From positions 1 through 23,746 of the forward strand of contig JASLOV010000079.1 in NCBI GenBank assembly GCA_030745285.1: 23,746 nucleotides of DNA, written 5' to 3'. This document shows, one piece after another, positions 8,710 to 15,025 of the stretch (the first letter of the stretch is position 1; every line of letters starts with the position of its first letter). This stretch comes from Dehalococcoidia bacterium. Its GTDB lineage: Bacteria; Chloroflexota; Dehalococcoidia; UBA2979. The notes beneath the pieces are model-generated. The model had not been told where the DNA came from. It was given only the letters and a program-made list of their open reading frames with translations, and searched no databases. The translations under genes and the position numbers were made by a program.

Positions 8710-9659
8710 CCCGGGGTGCTCCCGCTGCCGCCCTCGCTGGCGAAGAAAGCTCGCGTGGCGTCGACATCGCGCCCGATCTGGGCGACGAGTTGGTCGATGC
8801 CGTCGAACTTGCGCTCGTCGCGCAGGCGTTCGAGCAGGGCGGCCGAGACGACGGTGCCGTAGAGGTCGCCCTCGAAGTCGAGCAGATAGGTTTCGACGAG
8901 CCGCACCTTGCCGTCGAAGGTCGGCTGGGTGCCTATGTTGGTGCAGGCCTGGAACTCGCGGCCGTCCTGCAGCGTGGCCCGCGTGACGTAGACGCCGTTC
9001 GGCGGCAGCGCCCGGTCCGGGCTGACGCCGAGGTTGAGCGTGGGGAAGCCGATGCTGCGGCCGCGCTCGTCGCCGTGGAGCACGGGGCCGCGCACGGTGT
9101 AGTTGCGGCCGAGCAGTTGCGCGACTTCCTCCATCTCGCCGGCGGCGAGGGCGTGGCGCACACGGGTGGACGAGATGCCGTTTGAACCCTCCGAAACCAG
9201 GGGGACGGCGATCACCTTGAAGCCCGCCCCCGCGCCGATCTCGCTCAGCCGCTCGACGGTGCCCTCGCGCCCGCGGCCGAGGGTGAAGTCTTCCCCGACC
9301 ACGAGCAGTCGCATGTTGGCGTCTTCCGCCATGATACGCACGAAATCCCGTGCAGAGACTTGCGCCAACTCCGAGGTGAACTGGATCACCGAGACGAAGT
9401 CGACGCCGAGCTGGCTCAGCAGCTCCACTCGCTGCTCCAGCGATTCGAGGTACGAGAGTTCGATGTCGGGTCGCAGCACGGTGATGGGACTTGGGTGGAA
9501 GGTGATGATGCCGCCGCTCAGGCCGCGAGTGCGACCCTCTTCGAGCATCGTCCGCACCAGCGCTTCGTGGCCGCGGTGGACGCCGTCGAAGACGCCGATG
9601 GAGAGGGCGTGATCGCCGGGGGTGCTGCTGCGGCGCAGCTCTTCACGGACGAGGAGCAC
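8706..9659 (-). CDS. ribF: Bifunctional riboflavin kinase/FMN adenylyltransferase
   Basis: RibF phosphorylates riboflavin to FMN and adenylates FMN to FAD. The 317-aa protein has the usual length and both halves. The N-terminal nucleotidyltransferase domain has GVFDGVHRGH (22-31, HxGH-type) and ISSTRVR (162-168). The C-terminal flavokinase domain has GRSIGFPTLNL (200-210), NGVYVTRA and the ETYLLDFEGDLYG segment. The start is GTG at 9659, giving MLLVREEL at the expected position about 20 residues before the first motif. The nearest ribosome-binding-like sequence (GGAAGG) is rather far upstream, so the start is only moderately certain. It is the first gene of the ribF-tyrS-hypothetical unit. 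Confidence 0.95.
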   Translation of the reverse strand: MLLVREELRRSSTPGDHALSIGVFDGVHRGHEALVRTMLEEGRTRGLSGGIITFHPSPITVLRPDIELSYLESLEQRVELLSQLGVDFVSVIQFTSELAQVSARDFVRIMAEDANMRLLVVGEDFTLGRGREGTVERLSEIGAGAGFKVIAVPLVSEGSNGISSTRVRHALAAGEMEEVAQLLGRNYTVRGPVLHGDERGRSIGFPTLNLGVSPDRALPPNGVYVTRATLQDGREFQACTNIGTQPTFDGKVRLVETYLLDFEGDLYGTVVSAALLERLRDERKFDGIDQLVAQIGRDVDATRAFFASEGGSGSTPG

Positions 9660-9731
9660 GAGGGCGGGATCCCTTCCGTGAGAACTCGCCCGGGCATCGG
9701 GCCGGGCGCCGGAACGTGTCCGACAGCCCGG

Positions 9732-9761
9732 ATCGTAGCACCGGCCGGATCGGCCTCACAA
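9732..9761 (-). promoter_or_regulatory. Candidate promoter for the ribF-tyrS unit
   Basis: On the minus strand TTGTGA (9761-9756) and TACGAT (9737-9732) are separated by 18 bases, about 70 nt before the ribF start. Each matches about four of six sigma70 consensus positions, and TACGAT is a common -10 form in high-GC genomes. It lies in the only non-coding gap before ribF. Confidence 0.45.
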
Positions 9762-9839
9762 ACGCGATTCGCGCTCCGGAGTGCCCGCGAGGATCGCCGG
9801 TTGCAGCACTGGCCGTGACGCCGGCGGCTTCTTTGCTAA

Positions 9840-9914
9840 GAGTCATTGCGCAGAGTCATCGTGCAGAGTCATCGTCAGAAGTCATCGTCAGGAGTCATCG
9901 TCAGAAGTCATCGA
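9840..9914. repeat. 13-nt tandem repeat covering the scpA stop codon
   Basis: Six near-identical units lie head to tail, read on the plus strand as GAGTCATTGCGCA, GAGTCATCGTGCA, GAGTCATCGTCA (12 nt), GAAGTCATCGTCA, GGAGTCATCGTCA and GAAGTCATCGA. The last unit and part of the fifth encode the scpA C-terminal FDDF and its TGA. The other copies run out into the ribF-scpA gap. Because the period is 13, each copy puts a TGA in another frame. Confidence 0.9.
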
Positions 9915-10854
9915 ACGCCTCGGTCTCCTCGGACGGGGCGGCTGCGCCTTCCAGGCGCACCAGCTCGATCTCGCCGAAGGCATCGGGCTGGCTGGCTTCC
10001 AGGAAGCGCAACTTGATCAGTTCGAGGACGGCCATGAAATCGACGATCACCTCCAGCCGAGTCTCCGCCCCGGCAATCAGACCGCGGAAGGGGAGGCGCG
10101 GCTCCCGCTCCAGCCGGGCGACGACTGAGGAAATGCGGTCCGCCAGCCGGATCGGCTCGCGCTCGACCTCCGCCAACTCTTCCTCCTCAGGCAGCCGCTC
10201 CAGCACTTCGCGGAAGAGGTCGACGAGGCCATCGAGCGTGACGTCGTCGAGGCCCGAGGGAAGCGGGACCTCCGGAGGCGCGGCCTCGCGGCGGTAGGCG
10301 GTGCGGTGCTGGTCTTCCAGGTCGCGCAGGTGTTCGGCGGCGCGGCGGTAGCGCCGGTACTCCTGGAGGGCGGCGACGAGGTCGCCCGCGGCATCCTCAT
10401 CCTCGCCGTCGACCACGACGCCGCTGGGTGCGAGCAGCGCGCGCGACTTCAGCAGCAGCAGCCGCGCGCCCATCGCCACGAACTCGGCGAGGGCGGTGAG
10501 GTTGATCTGGTCGCCGGAGCGCAGGTGGGTCAGGTACTGCTCGGTCACCTGCAACACCGAGAGTTCGGTGATGTCGAGCTCCTGGCGCTCGATCAGGTGT
10601 AGCAGCAGGTCGAGCGGGCCCTCGAAGGCGGGGAGCTGGAGCATGAACCCCGCCTCGCCGTCGCCGTCCTGCTCGACCTCGTCGCCTTCCTCGGCCGTAT
10701 CGGACGGGTCAGCGTCGTCAACGGAGTCGGCGTCATCGTCCGTGCGCGCGGCGGGTGTCTCTGCCGCCGGGTCGCCCGTCGGCTCGGGGGTCTCGTCGGG
10801 CCGGGGGGGCGCGGGGGCGTCGGCACCGTCGGCACCATCGCCGCTGGCTGTCAC
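9901..10854 (-). CDS. scpA: Segregation and condensation protein A
   Basis: ScpA is the kleisin subunit that bridges the SMC ATPase heads and binds ScpB in the chromosome-condensing complex. The kleisin core starts at residue 71 (MLQLPAFEGPLDLLLHLIERQELDI) and continues through LLLLKSRALL to a C-terminal winged-helix-like end (VIVDFMAVLELIKLRFLEA). The core is normal (about 245 aa). It is preceded by about 70 acidic, Pro/Ala-rich residues that are probably disordered. Two starts are possible: GTG 10854, 21 nt after the aroF stop, or ATG 10644, which sits right at the core and has a GAGGCGGGG tract upstream. I keep the longer form because of the tight spacing, without certainty. scpB is not the next gene here. 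Confidence 0.9.
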   Translation of the reverse strand: MTASGDGADGADAPAPPRPDETPEPTGDPAAETPAARTDDDADSVDDADPSDTAEEGDEVEQDGDGEAGFMLQLPAFEGPLDLLLHLIERQELDITELSVLQVTEQYLTHLRSGDQINLTALAEFVAMGARLLLLKSRALLAPSGVVVDGEDEDAAGDLVAALQEYRRYRRAAEHLRDLEDQHRTAYRREAAPPEVPLPSGLDDVTLDGLVDLFREVLERLPEEEELAEVEREPIRLADRISSVVARLEREPRLPFRGLIAGAETRLEVIVDFMAVLELIKLRFLEASQPDAFGEIELVRLEGAAAPSEETEAFDDF

Positions 10855-10875
10855 GGCCTGCGTCCCCGCCCCGGC

Positions 10876-11922
10876 CTAGCTCTGCGCCACCGCTTGCGGT
10901 CGCTCCGCAACCGGCCGGCCGACGGCGTCGCCGAGCGAGGACACCCCGTCCATCAACTGCTGGAAGTTGGCCGGTGTGAGCGACTGCGCACCGTCCGAGA
11001 GGGCGTGATCCGGGTTCGGATGTACCTCGATCATCAGGCCGTCCGCGCCGACGGCTATGCTGGCGAGCGACATCGGCTGCACGAGGTACCAGTGCCCGGT
11101 CCCGTGCGAAGGGTCGGAGATCACCGGCAGGTGGCTGAGCCGCTTCACGAGTGCGATGGCGTTGAGGTCCATGGTGTTGCGCGTGGCCGTCTCGAAGGTG
11201 CGGATACCGCGCTCGCAGAGCATCACGTTGGGATTGCCCTCCGAGAGGATGTACTCCGCGGCCAGCAGCCACTCCTCGATGGTGGCGCCCATGCCGCGCT
11301 TCAGCATCACGGCCTTGCCGGTCTTGCCCGCTTCCGAAAGCAGCACGAAGTTCTGCATATTGCGGGTACCGATCTGCAGCACGTCCGAGTACTGGGCGCA
11401 GGCGTCGACATCGCGCAGCGAGAGCAGTTCCGTGATCACCGGCATGCCGAGCTGGGAGCCGGCGGCCGCCAGCATCTTCAGCCCCTCAACGCCGAGTCCC
11501 TGGAAGGAGTAGGGCGAGCTGCGGGGCTTGAACGCGCCGCCGCGCAGGATGTGCGCCCCGGCCTTCTGCACGCCGCTGGCAGACTCCCAGAGCTGCTCTT
11601 CGGTCTCGATTGAACACGGGCCCGCCATCACGACAGGGCGTCCGCCGCCGACCTGCACGCCGTGCTGGAGCCCGATCACCGAGTCTTGCTCGTGCACTTC
11701 GCGGCTGGAAAGTTTGTAGGGCTTCGAGACGCGGAGCACTTCGTCCACCCCGTCCATCGTCGATAGCTCGTCGCGGAGCTCCGGGAAGACCTGGCCGAGC
11801 ACCGCAATCACGCTGCGCTCGATTCCCGTGATCGCTTGCCCCTGCAGGTTCAGCTCCTTCAGGCGGTCGAAGACGGCGGTTCGTTCCGCGTCGGTATGGG
11901 ATGTGGTCATGACGACAATCAT
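10876..11922 (-). CDS. aroF: 3-Deoxy-7-phosphoheptulonate (DAHP) synthase, type I-beta
   Basis: This enzyme condenses phosphoenolpyruvate and erythrose 4-phosphate, the first step of the shikimate pathway. The 348-aa product has an N-terminal ferredoxin-like regulatory domain (about 1-75, as in Thermotoga DAHP synthase) and a TIM barrel. The barrel has GPCSIE (101-106), RGGAFKPRSSPYSFQG (127-142), KRGMGAT, the SDPSHGTGH metal/substrate segment and EVHPNPDHALSDG. The ATG at 11922 is clearly the start: GGAGG (11934-11930) lies seven bases upstream, and the ATG overlaps the aroH stop as ATGA. The frame stays open upstream to 12087, but that is aroH coding sequence. Coupling to chorismate mutase suggests joint control, possibly feedback through the N-terminal domain. 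Confidence 0.95.
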   Translation of the reverse strand: MIVVMTTSHTDAERTAVFDRLKELNLQGQAITGIERSVIAVLGQVFPELRDELSTMDGVDEVLRVSKPYKLSSREVHEQDSVIGLQHGVQVGGGRPVVMAGPCSIETEEQLWESASGVQKAGAHILRGGAFKPRSSPYSFQGLGVEGLKMLAAAGSQLGMPVITELLSLRDVDACAQYSDVLQIGTRNMQNFVLLSEAGKTGKAVMLKRGMGATIEEWLLAAEYILSEGNPNVMLCERGIRTFETATRNTMDLNAIALVKRLSHLPVISDPSHGTGHWYLVQPMSLASIAVGADGLMIEVHPNPDHALSDGAQSLTPANFQQLMDGVSSLGDAVGRPVAERPQAVAQS

Positions 11923-12305
11923 TCTGTTGCCTCCGTAGCGTTGCCAGTCGCGAGGTCGGGGCGCAGTGCCCCGGCATCGCGCAGGTAGACGTGCGAGATT
12001 TCGTTCTGAGATCGGTCGCTGTTGACGTGCATGAGGATGCGAAGACATCGTGGCAGGCTGCCCGGCACGTTCATCTCGTGCAGACACTCAAGCGCGACGT
12101 GCGTGAAGCCCGCGTCCCGCGCCGCGACCGCCGGGAACTCGGCATCGAGGTCCGTGGTGGTCGAGAAGATGATCGAGGCGACGTTGTCGCGGTCGACCTC
12201 GTTGCGGGTCACGATTTCGTCGAGCAGTTCGCGCGCGGCGTCGAGGATGTCGTCGCGAGTATTGGCCGTGACGGTGGTTGCGCCGCGGATGCCGCGAATC
12301 AACAT
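11919..12305 (-). CDS. aroH: Chorismate mutase, AroH type
   Basis: Chorismate mutase converts chorismate to prephenate, the branch point to Phe and Tyr. The 128-aa length and sequence match the trimeric AroH fold of B. subtilis rather than the helical AroQ type. Residues aligned with its active site are present: R7 (RGIRGATTV), R63, C74 and E77 (ALECLHEMNVPG), R89, Y107 (HVYLRDA) and R115. The gene overlaps aroF by four bases (ATGA). It is preceded by a 181-nt non-coding gap after trpA, so it may have its own promoter. The ribosome binding site is only moderate (GGAG about ten bases upstream). Confidence 0.94.
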   Translation of the reverse strand: MLIRGIRGATTVTANTRDDILDAARELLDEIVTRNEVDRDNVASIIFSTTTDLDAEFPAVAARDAGFTHVALECLHEMNVPGSLPRCLRILMHVNSDRSQNEISHVYLRDAGALRPDLATGNATEATE

Positions 12306-12451
12306 GGTGGCTGCGTCTCCGCCCTCGCAGTGCAGTCCCGCGTCCGGTCTCTGTTGAATGCTGAGTGGTTGTGGGTCAGGGGGTCAGGAGCCAAACGACG
12401 CGGCCGCGGACGTGCCACCGTATGCCGCCAGGCTCTGCGTATAGCAGTAGC

Positions 12452-12467
12452 GAGCGCCGTTGCGCTC
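12452..12467 (-). terminator. Small GC hairpin downstream of trpA
   Basis: GAGCGC-loop-GCGCTC forms a perfect 6-bp stem about 20 nt after the trpA stop in the 181-nt gap before aroH. There is no T-run, so its role as a terminator is doubtful. The rest of the gap (12306-12486) holds a CTGACCC duplication (near 12376-12391 on the other strand) and no recognisable promoter. Confidence 0.2.
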
Positions 12468-12486
12468 CGCCGGGTGCAGGTGTGGC

Positions 12487-13296
12487 TCACGTCCCACGAC
12501 CACTCATCTCCTCCACAAAGGCCCGGACCGCGCCCGGGCGCTGTTCGCGCGATGCGTTCGCGATGGTCTCGACGAACGCGCCCCCGATGACGGCTGCGTC
12601 CGCGTGCCGGCCAACCTCCTCGACGTGCTCACGCGCCGAGATGCCGAAGCCGACCGCCAGCGGAAGCTCCGTCTGCGCTCGCACTCGCTGCAGGAATGCG
12701 GGCAACTGGTCGGAGACCGCCGCGCGAGCACCGGTGACACCGGCGACGCTGACGCAGTAGATGAACCCGCTGCCATGTTCTGCGACGACGCCGATGCGTT
12801 CATCGGTCGAAGTCGGCGCCAGCAGGTACATCACGTGCAGGCCCGCGGCACGGGCCGCCGGTTCCAATTCGACCGCCTCTTCAGGCGGCAGATCGACGGG
12901 AATGAGCCCATCGACCCCGGCGGAAACGGCATCCTGCACGAACTTGCCCAGTCCATAGGCGAGCAAGGGGTTGAAGTATCCCATAACGAGTAAGGGGACG
13001 CGAACGTCGCGTCTCCGTAGCTCCCGCACCGCCGAAAAGAGGTCGGCGACCGAGAATCCGTTCTCCAACGACTGCTGGTACGCCCGCTGATTCGTGACGC
13101 CGTCGGCCAGCGGATCGCTGAATGGCATGCCGATTTCGAATGCGTCGGCGCCGGCGGCGACGGCGGTCTGCACGATTTCGACGGTGGCGTCCCGTTCCGG
13201 CCAGCCGCCGGGCACGAAGGGGATCAGCGCCAGGCGGCCCTCAGCGCGGGTGCGCTCGAACATTTCGTGCACGCGGTCATTCTGAGGGCTGGTCAT
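12487..13296 (-). CDS. trpA: Tryptophan synthase alpha chain
   Basis: TrpA cleaves indole-3-glycerol phosphate to indole, which passes through a tunnel to TrpB. The 269-aa TIM barrel has catalytic Glu54 and Asp61 in FEIGMPFSDPLADG, then VMGYFNPLLAYG, PVDLPPEE, APTSTDERI, the flexible loop GFIYCVSVAGVTGAR and PLAVGFGIS. Two small oddities are FVPGGWPERD where FVTAGDP-like sequence is common, and PLADGVTNQRAYQQ where PLADGPVIQ is usual. The ATG at 13296 overlaps the stop of the CPBP protease gene (ATGA). The frame stays open upstream, but that is protease coding sequence. trpA is not next to trpB: about 2.9 kb, including two opposite-strand genes, separates them. Confidence 0.95.
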   Translation of the reverse strand: MTSPQNDRVHEMFERTRAEGRLALIPFVPGGWPERDATVEIVQTAVAAGADAFEIGMPFSDPLADGVTNQRAYQQSLENGFSVADLFSAVRELRRRDVRVPLLVMGYFNPLLAYGLGKFVQDAVSAGVDGLIPVDLPPEEAVELEPAARAAGLHVMYLLAPTSTDERIGVVAEHGSGFIYCVSVAGVTGARAAVSDQLPAFLQRVRAQTELPLAVGFGISAREHVEEVGRHADAAVIGGAFVETIANASREQRPGAVRAFVEEMSGRGT

Positions 13297-14021
13297 GACT
13301 CGGCGGTGACGCTGAGCAGGAAGCTGACGGTGTTCACGCCGGCATGCGCGACGATCGATGTCCAGAGCGAGCCGCTGCGCTCGTTCGCCCAGGCGAAGAG
13401 CGCGCCGATGGCGGCGAACGGCATGATCACGCCGATGTTGGCGTGGAAGAGTCCGAAAGCGATCCCGCTCACCAGCAGCGACGTTCGCAGCCGCCAGTAT
13501 CCGCGCAGCCCTCGGAACAGCAGCGCGCGAAAGAAGAGCTCCTCGGACAGCGGGGCCAGCGCCGTGACGCCGACGGCGAGCAGCACGAGCACGATGGCGC
13601 TGCTGCGCGCCTCCACGGGGAGGTCGTTGGACGCCTCGAAGAGGGAGACATTGACCCCGGCCGCCTCCAGCAGCAGCAGCAGGATGCCGTAGCTCATGAT
13701 GATCCCGTACGCGCCGAACCACGCGATCAAGGCAGTGCGCCATCGTGGCGGGACGGTCAGCCCGAGGTCGGCCGGCCGCAGCCCTCGGCGGTAGGCGAGC
13801 CAGGCGACGCTGCCGGCGAGCAGCAGCTGGCAGGCGACGGTGGTGACCGCGAAGAAGGTGGGGCGCTCATCGCCGTTGGAATCGAGGCCGAAGGCGACGA
13901 AGGCGATGCTGAGCAGCACGAAGATCGCGACCAGTATGGCGAGGCCGAAGAGCATGTCTCGCACGCGCCAGAGCGGGCGAACATGCCTGTCCGAGGGGGC
14001 CGGGGAGAAGTCCGCGAACAT
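13293..14021 (-). CDS. CPBP-family intramembrane metalloprotease
   Basis: This 242-aa integral membrane protein has about six or seven hydrophobic segments (near 23-45, 58-77, 97-120, 141-158, 183-193, 199-212 and 224-238). It carries the three CPBP/Abi motifs: EExxxR as E160-E161-R165 (PLSEELFFRALLFRG), FxxxH ending at H193 (FGLFHAN), and HxxxN with H226 and N230. The family is related to CAAX-processing proteases, and many bacterial members act in peptide processing or bacteriocin immunity. The substrate cannot be told here. The gene overlaps trpA by four bases (ATGA), so trpA translation probably depends on it. A 313-nt gap separates it from a divergent glycosyltransferase gene. Confidence 0.9.
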   Translation of the reverse strand: MFADFSPAPSDRHVRPLWRVRDMLFGLAILVAIFVLLSIAFVAFGLDSNGDERPTFFAVTTVACQLLLAGSVAWLAYRRGLRPADLGLTVPPRWRTALIAWFGAYGIIMSYGILLLLLEAAGVNVSLFEASNDLPVEARSSAIVLVLLAVGVTALAPLSEELFFRALLFRGLRGYWRLRTSLLVSGIAFGLFHANIGVIMPFAAIGALFAWANERSGSLWTSIVAHAGVNTVSFLLSVTAES

Positions 14022-14102
14022 GCGGCGAGCGTACTAGCAGTGTGACCCGAGCCGCTAGCGCACGGTGCCCCGAGCCGCCAGCGTGGCGTGCCGGACGAGA
14101 AG

Positions 14103-14139
14103 ACCGCGGGAGCCCGTCATCGGGTTGGACTCCCGCGGT
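14103..14139. repeat. Strong 10-bp hairpin
   Basis: ACCGCGGGAG (14103-14112) and CTCCCGCGGT (14130-14139) are perfect inverse complements. Inside them CCCG-TCAT-CGGG can form a second 4-bp stem. On the minus strand it would lie in the leader of the protease-trpA unit, followed by a pyrimidine-rich but not T-rich stretch. It could be an attenuator, a terminator or an mRNA-stabilising structure. Confidence 0.75.
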
Positions 14140-14202
14140 ACTGATGGTCGCCTCGGGCGAACGCCAGAGTCACCCAGCGACGAAACCGAAGCGACCGTAG
14201 CA

Positions 14203-14262
14203 GAAATACGAACGTGATGCTTCACGTATACGTAAGCGTAATACGTAAGGCCGTTCGTATCT
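14203..14262. promoter_or_regulatory. Cluster of ATACG repeats, operator-like
   Basis: ATACGAACG (14206-14214) and its inverse CGTTCGTAT (14252-14260) flank the patch. The similarity extends outward as GCAGA with a 2-nt difference. Between them lie ATACGTAAG (14228-14236) and its direct repeat (14241-14249), 13 nt apart, and the palindrome ACGTATACGT. The patch is much richer in A+T than its surroundings. This arrangement suggests several binding sites for a transcription factor. Confidence 0.5.
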
Positions 14263-14334
14263 GCCGTCATGGAGAGACGAGCAACAGTGTTGACGGTCAC
14301 ATCGGCCCGCCGCCGGGTCGCTAGCCTGTCAGGC

Positions 14335-14967
14335 ATGGCTCGTGTCCCGCCTGCTCGCACGGTCTCCGTCGTGATCCCGGCGCTCGCCGAGGAGCAGGCG
14401 ATCGCCGGCGCGGTGCGCAACGCCTTCGCCGCTGGTGCGGACGAGGTGGTGGTGGCCGACGGCGGCTCGACGGACCGCACGATGGCCGAGGCGCGGTCGG
14501 CCGGGGCGACCGCGCCTCGGGGGCGCGGCACCCAGTTCAACGCGGGTGCCGCCGCGGCCAGCGGCGACGTGCTCTGCTTCCTCCACGCCGCCGTGCGCCT
14601 CGCCTTCGGCGGCATCGACGCGATCCGCACGGCGCTCGATGACCCGGCGGTGGCCGGCGGCAACTTCCACGTGCAATTCGGCGCAGCGCTCCATGGCCGC
14701 TTCCTGGCGGCCTTCTACCACGTGATCCGGCGGCTGGGCGTCTACTGCGGCGACTCTACGCTGTTCTGCTGTCGTGAAGCGTTCGAGTCGGTGGGCGGGT
14801 TCCCGCCGTTCCCGATCATGGAGGACCTGAAGTTCGTGAACCTGCTGCGCCATCGGGGGCGGATGGCCTACCTCGACAGCCGGGTCGCCGCATCGCCGCG
14901 GCGGTGGGAGCACGGCGGCATCCCACAGGTCTGGGCGTCATGGCTCGTCATCCAGTCGCTCTACTAG
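14335..14967 (+). CDS. Family 2 glycosyltransferase, rSAM/selenodomain-associated type (TIGR04283-like), interrupted tail
   Basis: This 210-aa GT-A-fold glycosyltransferase transfers a sugar from a nucleotide donor to an unknown acceptor. Family signs are VSVVIPALAEE (10-20), VVADGGSTDRT (39-49), RGRGTQFNAGA (62-71), SGDVLCFLHAAVRL (76-89) and PIMEDLKFV (160-168). Two oddities are visible. HAAV (84-87) replaces the usual HADT, so an expected metal/donor-site Asp is absent. A TAG at 14965-14967 stops the protein in a conserved place. The next 16 codons in frame, to a TAG at 15016-15018, read CGVSPWRLATLYRHIR, which is just how this family normally ends. ATG 14335 fits the family start better than ATG 14269 in the same frame. 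It forms a pair with the next gene, as these two families often do. Confidence 0.8.
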   Translation: MARVPPARTVSVVIPALAEEQAIAGAVRNAFAAGADEVVVADGGSTDRTMAEARSAGATAPRGRGTQFNAGAAAASGDVLCFLHAAVRLAFGGIDAIRTALDDPAVAGGNFHVQFGAALHGRFLAAFYHVIRRLGVYCGDSTLFCCREAFESVGGFPPFPIMEDLKFVNLLRHRGRMAYLDSRVAASPRRWEHGGIPQVWASWLVIQSLY

Positions 14968-15025
14968 TGCGGCGTCTCGCCGTGGCGGCTGGCGACGCTG
15001 TATCGCCACATCCGGTAGGGCACGA

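Larger units (their letters stand above)
14022..14334. other. Divergent intergenic region between the protease and glycosyltransferase genes
   Basis: This 313-nt gap holds no convincing gene. It contains a strong GC hairpin (14103-14139) and an AT-richer patch with ATACG repeats (14203-14262). Promoters for both directions are expected here. Near the glycosyltransferase start, TAGCCT (14322-14327) sits seven bases before the ATG at 14335, which would give a leaderless mRNA. The only -35-like TTGACG (14290-14295) is 26 bases away from it, too far for a normal promoter. Confidence 0.5.

Noticed and set aside
9643..9846. Small minus-strand gene (67 codons) between scpA and ribF
   Set aside because: Arg/Pro/Gly-rich composition, no clear ribosome binding site, and overlap with the ribF start and its likely promoter.
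11923..12087. N-terminal extension of the DAHP synthase frame to 12087
   Set aside because: It runs over aroH in another frame. ATG 11922 has GGAGG at the right distance, an ATGA overlap, and gives the normal domain start.
12390..12430. Possible second T-box before aroH (minus strand ACGGTGGCACGTCCGCGG)
   Set aside because: It resembles a T-box sequence by eye, but only about 60 nt separate it from trpA, with no stem I, no specifier loop and no T-rich terminator.
13297..13743. Extension of the trpA frame to 13743
   Set aside because: It lies over the CPBP protease gene. ATG 13296 gives a standard 269-aa TrpA.
14290..14318. TTGACG as -35 box for the glycosyltransferase
   Set aside because: No -10-like hexamer occurs 16-19 bases downstream. 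The nearest TAGCCT is 26 bases away.
14965..14967. Pyrrolysine or other recoding at the glycosyltransferase TAG
   Set aside because: No pyl genes or suppressor tRNA are visible and the family has no such residue there. A mutation or error is simpler.
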